The notes: a model not told the origin generated them from the letters alone. A DNA stretch of 13,312 nucleotides from Candidatus Moranbacteria bacterium CG23_combo_of_CG06-09_8_20_14_all_35_22 (GCA_002772115.1 PCRW01000001.1:828-14139); one strand, 5' to 3'. Counted from the first letter of the stretch, positions 1 through 6,501 are shown. A program made the numbers and translations.

Positions 1-1
1 C

Positions 2-1402
2 AAAATATTTAGAAAAGTATTTATTTTAGTTTTTTTCTTGGCGGTAATATTATTGTCTTTTGGTGTATATCATTTGACAACAGCGGATGAATTCGAGGAA
101 GAAGAATACGGCGAATGCGAAGCAGATGATTGTGTTTGGGAAATTAGAGATGATGCGGTGTTGGAAAAAGGCGTCACAGTGCTCAATAAGTCAGTGTGGA
201 TATACGAAGGAGCAACGCTCACTATCAAACCAGGCGCCAAAATTGAATTTGTAGATAATTGCTGGGGCGAAAGCACGCAAATTTTTGTTTTGGGCGGTCG
301 CATTGTTGCCAATGGGACAAAAGAAAATCCCATCTATATTTCAAGGCAAGGATATAATCATCTGAATACTTTACTGTATTTCGCCAATGATATTTATGAT
401 GAAGACGGCAGAGTTTCTACACCCGAATCAATGTTTAGTTATGTAAAAATTTCTGGCGGGGGAACGAGTCCATATGATGGTGGAGGATGTGTTGATGGTA
501 TTTGTCCAGCTTTTCAAAATATTTTTCGTTCTTTTGTGAATACTGCTTATGCGGATGATTATGGAGATTCGGCCCTTAATTTTAAAGGCGGAAAGTTACG
601 CTTGGAAAATTGCCAATTTTCTGACAACTATGGACTGGATGTCAAAGTTGATTTGAGGGTAGAAAATGAAAATCAAGACGACAGTTTGAAAATCATCAAT
701 TCGAATTTTGAAAATAATATTAACAATATAGCTGTCGTTTCCGATATCCATGGTTCGCAGATAAATTCCAATCCCAATCTTTTGGATATGCTTGTTTTGC
801 AAAATAATTGGTATGGCAGTCCGAGTGGTCCAAAACTAAGTCTTTATGATGATAGAGAAGGAGAATTTTTAGTCGGAGCTTCTGCTGTTGGCGGATTTAG
901 TTCGACTCGCTGGGCACTGTTTCCTGATGGCAATGCTAATGTTTTGTTTTTACCAGGAGTAAAAGCTAGTTATTTATATAAAAATGGATTTTTGGGAGAA
1001 GATCAACTGTGGCCACCAAATTATTTTGGAGATGATGTGTCGGAATTGGCTTTGGATGAAAATGGAGAAAGCCTTGAGGATGTTTATACAAAAGATATCA
1101 TTGAACAGCTTCCATTTACCGGAAAAAATATCTACAAATCTTTTGCAGAAAAACTGGCGGAGCTCAAAGAAAATCGAGATATCAATGACTACAATCTTTT
1201 CGCCTATGATTGGCGAAAAAATGTGGAAGATATTGAAGTGATAGAAGAAATTGAAAAACTTGTCGTAACTTCCCAAAACAAAAAAGTGACTATTGTTGCC
1301 CATTCAAATGGTGGGTTGCTGGCGAAAGATGTGATGCGAAAATTAGAAGAGATGGGAAGAACGGATATAATAGACAAAATTATTTTCGTAGGTACGCCAT
1401 AG
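2..1402 (+). CDS. Secreted beta-helix/LCAT-like lipase, upstream part (5' partial, ends at in-frame TAG)
   Basis: The frame is open from base 2 with no stop, so the true start lies left of the window; TTG at 38 falls inside the signal peptide and is not a credible start. The first residues read KIFRK and then a hydrophobic stretch to about residue 15 (counted from TTG38), with possible cleavage after TTA. Residues about 30-270 form a right-handed parallel beta-helix: a GATLTIKPGAKIEF turn, an NPIYIS strand and the family's NNWYGSPSGP motif. An alpha/beta-hydrolase of the LCAT type follows, with the FLPGV oxyanion strand, YDWR, and the nucleophile elbow AHSNGG (Ser at 1304-1306). The frame ends FVGTP-TAG, and the same frame continues at 1403 with MGTPRA, which matches the family's GTPxxGTP strand. 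The upstream part thus has the nucleophile but not the rest of the triad. It is probably one gene with the next entry; likely role is extracellular lipid or ester hydrolysis. Confidence 0.8.
   Translation, partial: KIFRKVFILVFFLAVILLSFGVYHLTTADEFEEEEYGECEADDCVWEIRDDAVLEKGVTVLNKSVWIYEGATLTIKPGAKIEFVDNCWGESTQIFVLGGRIVANGTKENPIYISRQGYNHLNTLLYFANDIYDEDGRVSTPESMFSYVKISGGGTSPYDGGGCVDGICPAFQNIFRSFVNTAYADDYGDSALNFKGGKLRLENCQFSDNYGLDVKVDLRVENENQDDSLKIINSNFENNINNIAVVSDIHGSQINSNPNLLDMLVLQNNWYGSPSGPKLSLYDDREGEFLVGASAVGGFSSTRWALFPDGNANVLFLPGVKASYLYKNGFLGEDQLWPPNYFGDDVSELALDENGESLEDVYTKDIIEQLPFTGKNIYKSFAEKLAELKENRDINDYNLFAYDWRKNVEDIEVIEEIEKLVVTSQNKKVTIVAHSNGGLLAKDVMRKLEEMGRTDIIDKIIFVGTP
1400..1402 (+). other. 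In-frame TAG inside the lipase coding sequence
   Basis: TAG lies in the same frame as both flanking coding segments, between GTP and MGTPRA. LCAT-type lipases carry an uninterrupted GTPxxGTP strand here, so the TAG replaces one conserved-region residue. CAG (Gln) to TAG is the simplest single change. It could be a nonsense mutation, an assembly error or a readthrough site. Confidence 0.85.
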
Positions 1403-3130
1403 ATGGGGACTCCGCGAGCTATCCTTTCTTTGCTATATGGTTATGATGAAGATTTGGCATTTGGATCTCTTATGAGTCGTGCAGAAGCAAGAAAATTAGT
1501 AGAAAATATGCCAGGAGCTTATGGACTTTTGCCATCAGAAGAATATCTCAATCGCTTGGAAGAACCACTGATTGATTTTTTTTCTGGAGAAAGTATTGGA
1601 AAAGGGGACTTTGAAAAGTTTCAGGATTTTTTGACTGGCAAAACTGATGGACGAGAAAAGCCCAATGAGGATGAGGTGGAAAAGGAAAATATTTTGCGCA
1701 AGAATCTTTTGGAGCAAGCTAGGCTCACTCACGAAAATTTGGATGAGTGGGAACCGCCGGAAAATGTGAAAGCAATTCAAATTGCTGGGTGGGGATTGGA
1801 TACTATAAGCGGAATCAAGTATTCCCAGAAAGAAAAGATCAATTGCTATTCGGTTGATGGAAAATTGCCTTCTTGTACTGGATCAGGCGAGTATGAACCA
1901 ATTTATGAACCAAAATGGACGGTGGATGGAGACGAAGTGGTGACCGCTCCCAGCGCGCTGATGATGCCAGAAAAGGATAATAGTGTGGAGAAGTATTGGG
2001 TGGATTTGTATAGATATAATAGTGATCCAATAATTAATAACAATCAAAATCACGGAAATATTCTCGAAACAGATTCCCTGCAACAGTTTATTTCAAACAT
2101 TATTGAAAATAAAAATTATACATCTTCATTGCCTGACTATATGCATACTTCTCGTCCAGAAGATTATGATGATGCCCAGCCAAGGATTCGAATGTCCCTC
2201 TATTCACCGCTCGACATTCATCTTTATGATAAAGATGAAAATCATACGGGACCAAAAGAAATCACGGATGAAAATGGCAATAAAAAAATAATTTTTGAAG
2301 AAGGAATTCCTAATAGTTATTACCAACAATTTGGTGAGCGAAAATATGTCGCTTTTGCCGAAGCAGGTGAAGAAATTGTCTCGCACACCTCTTTTGTCAA
2401 TCTTCCGGCTTCAAAAGATACTAGTGCCAAATTGGAAATTCCTGAAACAGGACTAGTCAACCTTTCAGAACTCCAAGCTGATTTTGATGGAGATGAACAA
2501 ATTGATTATGTAGTGGCACCTGTTCCTAATGGCGAAGCGACACTAAACAGTGATGAAATTTCGCCAGAAATAACAATCTCCAGCCCGCAAAACAAAACCT
2601 ATCCAGGAGATGCAAATTTAGAAATTACTTTTTCAGTAAGTGATAATATCTCCCAGCCGGAAAACATCTTAACTGAAATATATTTGGATAATGAGAAAAT
2701 TTCTGCCAAAGTATTGGATCTTTCAAGGCTCATCCCCGGAAAACACACTCTCAAAATATCGGCTGTGGATGAAGCAAACAACAAGGCCGAAAAAGAAGTG
2801 GAATTTTCAGTGGGAATGAATCTTAATATTTTCCAAAACAATGTAGAAAAATATTATCAAGCGAGATTGATCAAAACCAAAGCCGAAAAAAATAAATTGT
2901 TAGCCGAAACTAACTTGATTCAAAATGAATTGAGACTTTTGGAAATGATAAAAAACAATCCATTTTTGCACAAAAAAACAAGAAATCTTTTGATAAAGCT
3001 TATCGAGAATGAGATAGATCGACAATTTGATTTTATGATCAAAAGAATTAGCCAAGACAAAAAGAATTATGCTTTGACGATAAAAAATATTATTGTCGAA
3101 GATTTAAAGTGGATAAAAAATAATTTATAA
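1403..3130 (+). CDS. Secreted LCAT-like lipase, downstream part: catalytic Asp/His, Ca-loop, Ig-like and helical domains
   Basis: This continues the lipase domain in the same frame directly after the TAG. GTPRAILSLLYGYDED and NMPGAYGLLPS (residues 2-44) are typical of LCAT enzymes. DGDEVVTAPSA (about 175-185) resembles the acidic GDGTVP-type loop that supplies the catalytic Asp. NHGNILETD carries the likely catalytic His217. Residues 360-368 form a DxDxDxxxD calcium-binding loop. Residues about 388-470 form an Ig-like beta-sandwich of the secreted-adhesin kind, and 475-575 is a charged helical, probably coiled-coil tail without a sorting signal. ATG1403 follows the stop directly, but a product started here would lack signal peptide, oxyanion strand and nucleophile, so it is probably not a separate gene. 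It ends with TAA. The domain assignment is firm; whether the protein is made full length is not known. Confidence 0.8.
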   Translation: MGTPRAILSLLYGYDEDLAFGSLMSRAEARKLVENMPGAYGLLPSEEYLNRLEEPLIDFFSGESIGKGDFEKFQDFLTGKTDGREKPNEDEVEKENILRKNLLEQARLTHENLDEWEPPENVKAIQIAGWGLDTISGIKYSQKEKINCYSVDGKLPSCTGSGEYEPIYEPKWTVDGDEVVTAPSALMMPEKDNSVEKYWVDLYRYNSDPIINNNQNHGNILETDSLQQFISNIIENKNYTSSLPDYMHTSRPEDYDDAQPRIRMSLYSPLDIHLYDKDENHTGPKEITDENGNKKIIFEEGIPNSYYQQFGERKYVAFAEAGEEIVSHTSFVNLPASKDTSAKLEIPETGLVNLSELQADFDGDEQIDYVVAPVPNGEATLNSDEISPEITISSPQNKTYPGDANLEITFSVSDNISQPENILTEIYLDNEKISAKVLDLSRLIPGKHTLKISAVDEANNKAEKEVEFSVGMNLNIFQNNVEKYYQARLIKTKAEKNKLLAETNLIQNELRLLEMIKNNPFLHKKTRNLLIKLIENEIDRQFDFMIKRISQDKKNYALTIKNIIVEDLKWIKNNL

Positions 3131-3135
3131 TAAAT
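3111..3135 (+). repeat. 25-bp direct repeat, copy 1 (overlaps the lipase gene end)
   Basis: This copy matches positions 3246-3270 with a single mismatch (t/c at the 15th base). It covers the last lipase codons, the TAA stop and a TATAAT box. The two copies flank the 32-residue mini-gene. Confidence 0.8.
3126..3131 (+). promoter_or_regulatory. TATAAT -10 box for the mini-gene, leaderless layout
   Basis: A perfect TATAAT lies six bases upstream of ATG3138, so transcription starting seven bases after the box would begin on the A of the start codon. No good -35 is seen at standard spacing. The box overlaps the end of the lipase gene. Confidence 0.45.
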
Positions 3136-3137
3136 GT

Positions 3138-3236
3138 ATGAATAAAAAATGGATTGTAGGACTGGCGGTACTAATAATCATTATCATTATTATAGCAATA
3201 ATTGCTATAGACATGTCATCGATTGGTATAATGTAA
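3138..3236 (+). CDS. Small hydrophobic Ile-rich single-span membrane peptide (32 aa)
   Basis: ATG to TAA encodes 32 residues: a positively charged start (MNKKW), one membrane-spanning helix of about 20 residues with seven consecutive isoleucines, and a short tail DMSSIGIM. No family is recognised. The size and layout resemble small membrane proteins and type I toxin peptides, but no antisense RNA could be identified. A TATAAT box sits exactly six bases before the ATG, and the unit is bracketed by the 25-bp repeat. It may be a real small gene or a chance open frame in AT-rich DNA. Confidence 0.4.
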   Translation: MNKKWIVGLAVLIIIIIIIAIIAIDMSSIGIM

Positions 3237-3245
3237 TATTAAGAT

Positions 3246-3270
3246 GGATAAAAAATAATCTATAATAAAT
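3246..3270 (+). repeat. 25-bp direct repeat, copy 2 (upstream of the 126-aa membrane gene)
   Basis: This matches 3111-3135 at 24 of 25 positions. It also carries TATAAT (3261-3266), here 17 bases upstream of ATG3284, so it may act as the promoter of the next gene. It looks like a duplication of the lipase gene's tail together with its promoter box. Confidence 0.75.
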
Positions 3271-3283
3271 TAAGAAAAAAAAT

Positions 3284-3664
3284 ATGGATAAGAAAACTTA
3301 TTGGTGGAGAGCATTAATTGTTTTAACGAGTGTTTCATTATTGGGTGTGGCATATGTTATGAACGGAAAATCTTTTTTATGTCTAGAGATAATTAGTGGG
3401 CCATTATTTATTATGGGCTTAACTATTCTAATTATTTCCATTTTCCTTTTCTTCATCAACGATAAAATTTTTCTCAAATGGCTTCGGTTTGCTGGAGTTT
3501 GGATTATTCTTTCTATTTTTGCCATTGCTATAACTCCAAGCCATTCTGGAGGGATATTGTCTTTTGGTGGTCCTAGCAAAGAAGATGTTTCTATTTGGAT
3601 GGGTGCGCTTTTTGTCATTTTGAGTCTGGCAAAAATCATTTGGGATTCAAAAAAACAAAACTGA
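3284..3664 (+). CDS. Hypothetical four-helix membrane protein (126 aa)
   Basis: The protein has four predicted transmembrane segments at about residues 8-27, 35-58, 66-83 and 103-120. The loop between helices 3 and 4 is TPSHSGGILSFGGPSKED, a Gly/Ser-rich segment I associate with short membrane proteins common in CPR genomes; no function is known to me. A possible TATAAT lies at 3261-3266. The gene ends with TGA, directly followed by the bidirectional terminator, and converges on the Hsp20 gene. Confidence that it is a real gene is good because of the coherent membrane topology and clean flanking signals; a function cannot be assigned. Confidence 0.75.
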   Translation: MDKKTYWWRALIVLTSVSLLGVAYVMNGKSFLCLEIISGPLFIMGLTILIISIFLFFINDKIFLKWLRFAGVWIILSIFAIAITPSHSGGILSFGGPSKEDVSIWMGALFVILSLAKIIWDSKKQN

Positions 3665-3681
3665 AAAGTTTTGCATTAAGA

Positions 3682-3710
3682 AAAAAACACAGAAATTTTC
3701 TGTGTTTTTT
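3682..3710. terminator. Bidirectional rho-independent terminator
   Basis: CACAGAA pairs with TTCTGTG around a 3-base loop. The stem is extended by an A-run on the left and a T-run on the right, giving up to 13 pairs. It lies between the convergent ends of the 126-aa membrane gene (+) and the Hsp20 gene (-) and can serve both. Confidence 0.85.
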
Positions 3711-3741
3711 GGTTGGAAAGTTGAAAAAATATTTTTGAAGT

Positions 3742-4278
3742 TTAGAATCCGCGGACTTGGATTTTTTTCGTTTTGGTGTTGTCGGCTTTGGGCAAACGAA
3801 TAGTTAGAATTCCGTTTTTCATAGAGGCTTCTATTTTATCAGCCAAGACATCCACAGGAAGAATGACGGAACGGGAAAAGCTTCCCCAGTAGCATTCTTG
3901 ATAATAATAATTTTCTTCGATAACTTCCTCGTCTTTTCTTCTTTCTCCACGAATAGTGATCATATCATTGTTGATACTCACATCCAAATCTTCCGGTTTC
4001 ACTCCCGCAATGGTTGAGCGGATCACGATATCGTTGTCAGTTTGGTAAACATCAATAGTAAGTTGTCCCTCACCGTCTTCTTGGGGATGGGACAAGCGCG
4101 GTTCTTCTCGTTCTATTTGGCGAGGAGAAGAATTGATGATCATTTCCGCTTCACTTTCCTCTGAATAGATGCGGGGCATATTCATTGGCTGTTCTCTTTC
4201 AAATTCGCTTTCTTCATTGGTGTCGATGCTTCGTGAGCCAGTTAATTTTTCAAAAAAAGATTTCTTTACTTTAGTCAT
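3742..4278 (-). CDS. Hsp20/alpha-crystallin family small heat-shock protein
   Basis: This is a cytoplasmic ATP-independent holdase that binds unfolding proteins. Residues 1-70 are polar, acidic and probably disordered, beginning MTKVKKSFFEKLTGS. Residues about 71-178 form the alpha-crystallin domain: LTIDVYQTDNDIVIRSTIAG, then VKPEDLDVSINNDMITIRGER, and the diagnostic C-terminal KNGILTIRLPK followed by KKIQV as the IxV-like tail. At 178 residues it is slightly longer than the usual 140-160, because of the N-terminal extension. It is the last gene on the leftward strand after the PrsW-like protease, with a 41-bp AT-rich gap that may hold its own promoter. A weak box (TTTTAT) lies six bases before the ATG. 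It ends with TAA next to the bidirectional terminator. Assignment is certain at family level. Confidence 0.95.
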   Translation of the reverse strand: MTKVKKSFFEKLTGSRSIDTNEESEFEREQPMNMPRIYSEESEAEMIINSSPRQIEREEPRLSHPQEDGEGQLTIDVYQTDNDIVIRSTIAGVKPEDLDVSINNDMITIRGERRKDEEVIEENYYYQECYWGSFSRSVILPVDVLADKIEASMKNGILTIRLPKADNTKTKKIQVRGF

Positions 4279-4319
4279 AATGATATAAAATAATGTTATT
4301 TAGTTAACTTAATTTAATT

Positions 4320-4883
4320 TTAATTTAATTTTTTGTTTTTGGCAAGGAAACCTATTTTGGCCGGAATAATAAGCAGAAAAAGCAGGGCAATATCCAGTAA
4401 AATTGGGCTAATTTCATAAAAAACAAAAAAATTGAAAATGAAATGGATAAAAAGGCCTAAAGCAAAAAGCAAAATAATTTTGAAAGTATAAACTTTTTCC
4501 TGGTGGAAGAAATAGAAGGAATAAATGGATAGGGTAAGGATATGAATTAGAAATAAGCCTAAATAAGAGAAAAATAATTCCGAGTGGAAAATTGGGTTAG
4601 CTAGGATATTTAAAAATATTTCAACAATGGCAAAGCCACTACCGAAAAAAATTGCTGGTAGAAAAAAATTACTTTTATCTTTAATGCGAAGAAAAATTTT
4701 TCCAAAAAAAATAAGTTTTAAAATTTCTTCCGCAAAAATAGCCAGCAGTAACGCTGACTCAAGCGGGAAAATATTTTCGCGACTTAGAATTTCAGGCGCT
4801 ATTATGGACGCTAAAATTTCGACAAACAACGCGCCAAAAGCGGTGAGAGTTCCAACAAAAAATATTTGTAATTTAGTCATCAT
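4320..4883 (-). CDS. PrsW-like intramembrane metalloprotease family protein
   Basis: This 187-residue, very hydrophobic protein has about six membrane helices and a basic tail. It carries the set of polar residues spread over helices expected of the PrsW (M82) family: AEEILK (Glu52, Glu53, Lys56), FAIVE (Glu88), H114 in a HILTLSIYS segment, and H147/N151 in HFIFN. PrsW-type proteases cleave membrane proteins such as anti-sigma factors; the substrate here is unknown. Two adjacent ATGs (4883 and 4880) open the frame; either could be used. The gene follows tsaD after only 23 bp on the same strand, so the two are probably co-transcribed, with hsp20 downstream. The motif match is read by eye, so a different polytopic membrane family (for example CPBP) remains possible. 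Confidence 0.6.
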   Translation of the reverse strand: MMTKLQIFFVGTLTAFGALFVEILASIIAPEILSRENIFPLESALLLAIFAEEILKLIFFGKIFLRIKDKSNFFLPAIFFGSGFAIVEIFLNILANPIFHSELFFSYLGLFLIHILTLSIYSFYFFHQEKVYTFKIILLFALGLFIHFIFNFFVFYEISPILLDIALLFLLIIPAKIGFLAKNKKLN

Positions 4884-4906
4884 TTTAATTTTTTAGTGAT
4901 TTTAAT

Positions 4907-6094
4907 TTATTTGAGTTTAAGGTTAGCGGAGGTGGCTAATTTTTTCCAATTATCACGCAAGCCTTTTTTATTTTTTTCTGATTTATAGCGGAAAAACCCA
5001 GCCACGGCAATCATCACGGCATTATCTACGGAGTAGGAAATATCAGGTATCATATATAAAGCATGGGGTAATTCATCTTTCACTGATGCGCCAAGTTGTT
5101 GGCGCAACTGGGTATTAGCAGACACTCCGCCGGCTAGCATAATAGTCTGGGGATTATATTTTTTGGCTGCGCGTATGGTTTTGGAAATCAAAACATCGCA
5201 AACGGCTTGCTGAAATTCTTGGCAAACGGCACTGACAAAATTTTTGTCGGATAGCAATTTTTCATTTTTTTTGACTAAATATAAAACAGCAGTTTTGAGT
5301 CCAGAGAAAGAAAAATTAAAATCTTTGGAATTTATCATTGGTCTTGGCAATTTTGGCAATTGCCACGCTGGCTCACTCGAAAGTTTCTTTAATCCGCGTT
5401 TTTCCGCGTTCAGTCCGCGTTTGTCTGCAGCCATTTCAGCAGTCGCTGAAATGGCAGGGCCACCAGGATAACCCAGACCCAAAATTCTAGCGACTTTGTC
5501 AAAAGCTTCTCCAACGGCATCATCTTGTGTTTCCCCGATAATTTCATAATGCAAATGTTTTTTCATAAAAATTAATTGCGTATGCCCGCCGGAAACTACC
5601 AAACAAAGAACAGGAAACTTGTCCGCCCGCTTCGCCATAGCTTTAGCGAGGCGAGCCGATGAGGCGGATTTCACCTCACCCCCAGCCCCTCTCCTTATTA
5701 AGGAGAGGGTAGTAGAAGAGTCAATAAAGTTAGCGTAGATATGTCCTTCAATATGATGAATTCCAAGCAAAGGTTTTTGCCAAAGATAGGATAATGTTTT
5801 GGCGGTCTCTACTCCAATTAGAAGCGCGGGAATAAGTCCAGGGCCATTTGTAACAGTAATTAAATCAATCTCGCTGGATGATAGCTTAGCTTTTTTTAAT
5901 GCTTCATTGATCACGGGCAAAATATTTTTCAAATGTTCTCTGGCAGCCAAATTTGGCACGACACCACCCCAAGCGGAATGCAAAGCAATTTGGGAAGAGA
6001 CAATGTTAGCTAAAACCGAAAAACTGCCATTTTTTTCTTCCAAAATGGCGCAAGCAGTTTCGTCGCAAGATGTTTCAATGCCTAAAATAATCAT
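4907..6094 (-). CDS. tsaD: tRNA N6-adenosine threonylcarbamoyltransferase TsaD, with two in-frame repeat insertions
   Basis: TsaD transfers the threonylcarbamoyl group from TC-AMP to A37 of ANN-decoding tRNAs (t6A), working with TsaB and TsaE; the gene is essential in most bacteria. It begins with the ASKHA signature MIILGIETSCDETACAIL. The metal ligands are H114 and H118 (HHIEGH) and D357 (SVDNAVMIA). VSGGHTQL (167-174), GEAFDKVARILGLGYPGGP and FSFSGLKTAV are all intact. Length is 395 residues against about 340 normally. The excess sits in two places: residues 126-159 (SLIRRGAGGE through AKRAD), just after the metal motif, and residues about 217-247 (EMAADKRGLNAEKRGL), replacing the short loop before PKLPRPM. 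Both correspond to palindromic or repeated DNA and avoid catalytic motifs, so the enzyme is probably active. It heads the leftward operon; ATG6094 has a -10 box six bases upstream. Confidence 0.97.
   Translation of the reverse strand: MIILGIETSCDETACAILEEKNGSFSVLANIVSSQIALHSAWGGVVPNLAAREHLKNILPVINEALKKAKLSSSEIDLITVTNGPGLIPALLIGVETAKTLSYLWQKPLLGIHHIEGHIYANFIDSSTTLSLIRRGAGGEVKSASSARLAKAMAKRADKFPVLCLVVSGGHTQLIFMKKHLHYEIIGETQDDAVGEAFDKVARILGLGYPGGPAISATAEMAADKRGLNAEKRGLKKLSSEPAWQLPKLPRPMINSKDFNFSFSGLKTAVLYLVKKNEKLLSDKNFVSAVCQEFQQAVCDVLISKTIRAAKKYNPQTIMLAGGVSANTQLRQQLGASVKDELPHALYMIPDISYSVDNAVMIAVAGFFRYKSEKNKKGLRDNWKKLATSANLKLK
5384..5455 (-). repeat. Palindrome plus tandem CCGCGTT repeats inserted in tsaD
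   Basis: A perfect inverted repeat with 11-bp arms and a 4-base loop lies at 5430-5455 (GCCATTTCAGC / GCTGAAATGGC). Next to it, at about 5392-5422, CCGCG occurs three times at 12-bp intervals (CCGCGTTTTT, CCGCGTTCAG, CCGCGTTTGT). Together they encode the extra SATAEMAADKRGLNAEKRGL segment and keep the reading frame. Confidence 0.7.
5622..5709 (-). repeat. GC-rich palindromic (REP/RPE-like) insertion in tsaD
   Basis: Two palindromes lie side by side and are visibly richer in GC than the surroundings. The first (5622-5668) has outer arms TCCGCC/GGCGGA and imperfect inner pairing. The second (5687-5709) has perfect 10-bp arms CCCTCTCCTT/AAGGAGAGGG with a 3-base loop and is flanked by a C-rich stretch (CCTCACCCCCAGCCCC). 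They encode the non-conserved residues 129-159 of TsaD. The second palindrome resembles dispersed intergenic repeats seen in many genomes. Confidence 0.75.
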
Positions 6095-6100
6095 ATTTTA

Positions 6101-6106
6101 ACTATA
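6101..6106 (-). promoter_or_regulatory. -10 box of tsaD, leaderless layout
   Basis: On the minus strand TATAGT is followed by six bases (TAAAAT) and then ATG6094, so initiation seven bases after the box falls on the start codon. No Shine-Dalgarno is present. The 128 bp between tsaD and the divergent AbrB-like gene hold nothing else recognisable apart from the repeat at 6194-6213. Confidence 0.45.
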
Positions 6107-6193
6107 ACTTATGCATCCCTCATTAGTCAATTGCAAGATTTTGCTTTTAATTTAATTAGCAGTAAAATAAAGATAGTAAGGAAAATATTTTAA

Positions 6194-6213
6194 TATGTAA
6201 TTCGGTATGTAAT
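6194..6213 (+). repeat. Direct repeat TATGTAAT x2 upstream of the AbrB-like gene
   Basis: TATGTAAT occurs at 6194-6201 and 6206-6213, offset by 12 bp, ending nine bases before ATG6223. It could be an operator for the downstream DNA-binding protein or a duplicated promoter element. The sequence is short and AT-rich, so chance is possible. Confidence 0.3.
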
Positions 6214-6222
6214 AAAAAATTT

Positions 6223-6399
6223 ATGGCTAAACGAGCACAAAATGAAACACAAATAAGAAAGTTAACCAAACTTGGCAAAAAAAGTCTCTGCGTCACCATC
6301 CCAATCGAAATAATCCGCGAATTTGGTTGGCGGGAGAAACAAAAAGTAATCGTGAAAAAATCCGGCAAGAAAATTATAATTGAGGATTGGAGAAAATGA
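6223..6399 (+). CDS. AbrB/MazE/SpoVT-type DNA-binding domain protein (58 aa)
   Basis: This single swapped-hairpin domain starts MAKRAQNETQIRKLTKLGKK and continues SLCVTIPIEIIREFGWREKQ, with the family's pattern of T-x-LGK, a V-T-IP turn, and a closing strand KVIVKKSGKKIIIEDW. Such proteins dimerise and bind AT-rich operators; they act as transition-state regulators or as antitoxins. Stand-alone copies of this size are common in CPR genomes. No toxin gene adjoins it: tsaD is divergent 128 bp away, and a strong terminator follows eight bases after the TGA. It is therefore more likely an independent regulator. The start is the only ATG preceding the domain in this frame. Confidence 0.85.
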   Translation: MAKRAQNETQIRKLTKLGKKSLCVTIPIEIIREFGWREKQKVIVKKSGKKIIIEDWRK

Positions 6400-6406
6400 A
6401 ATTGCG

Positions 6407-6432
6407 AAAAACAGGTTAAAGCCTGTTTTTTT
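6407..6432 (+). terminator. Rho-independent terminator of the AbrB-like gene
   Basis: AAAAACAGG pairs perfectly with CCTGTTTTT around a six-base loop (TTAAAG) and runs into a T-tract. It lies just after the TGA at 6397-6399 and isolates the downstream defence cassette from upstream transcription. Confidence 0.9.
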
Positions 6433-6449
6433 GTGGCTTGAATTATTGG

Positions 6450-6477
6450 TTGGTTAGTGATAATATAGGTGTATACA
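6450..6477 (+). promoter_or_regulatory. Probable promoter of the helicase-nuclease gene
   Basis: TTGGTT (6450-6455), a 16-bp spacer and TATACA (6472-6477) give a reasonable sigma-70-type promoter about 25 bases before ATG6502. TAGATT at 6484-6489 is an alternative -10. No clear Shine-Dalgarno precedes the ATG. Confidence 0.4.
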
Positions 6478-6501
6478 AAATTTTAGATTAAAAGTAATTT
6501 T

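Noticed and set aside
38..40. TTG at 38 as the start of the first gene
   Set aside because: The same frame is open back to base 2 and encodes the charged front and hydrophobic core of a signal peptide; starting at 38 would cut the signal in half.
1403..3130. The downstream lipase segment as an independent gene starting at ATG1403
   Set aside because: It is in the same frame right after the TAG, has no ribosome site, and would lack the secretion signal and catalytic serine.
4306..4333. TAATTT-rich tandem repeats before the Hsp20 promoter region
   Set aside because: This is simple AT-rich sequence overlapping the end of the PrsW-like gene, with no structure beyond base composition.
5392..5422. 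Short regularly spaced repeats as a CRISPR remnant
   Set aside because: The units are only about 7 bp at 12-bp spacing inside an enzyme gene and keep the reading frame; there are no spacers of proper length or cas genes.
5244..6101. Plus-strand open frames opposite tsaD
   Set aside because: They are antisense shadows of a clearly conserved minus-strand enzyme and show no domain signal.
3662..6399. TGA-to-glycine genetic code (Gracilibacteria/SR1)
   Set aside because: TGA ends two genes cleanly at 3664 and 6399, the latter followed by a perfect terminator, and no in-frame TGA occurs in the recognised genes.
6223..6399. AbrB-like gene as the antitoxin of a toxin-antitoxin pair
   Set aside because: A strong terminator follows directly, no toxin-sized frame lies on the same strand nearby, and the neighbour tsaD is divergent.
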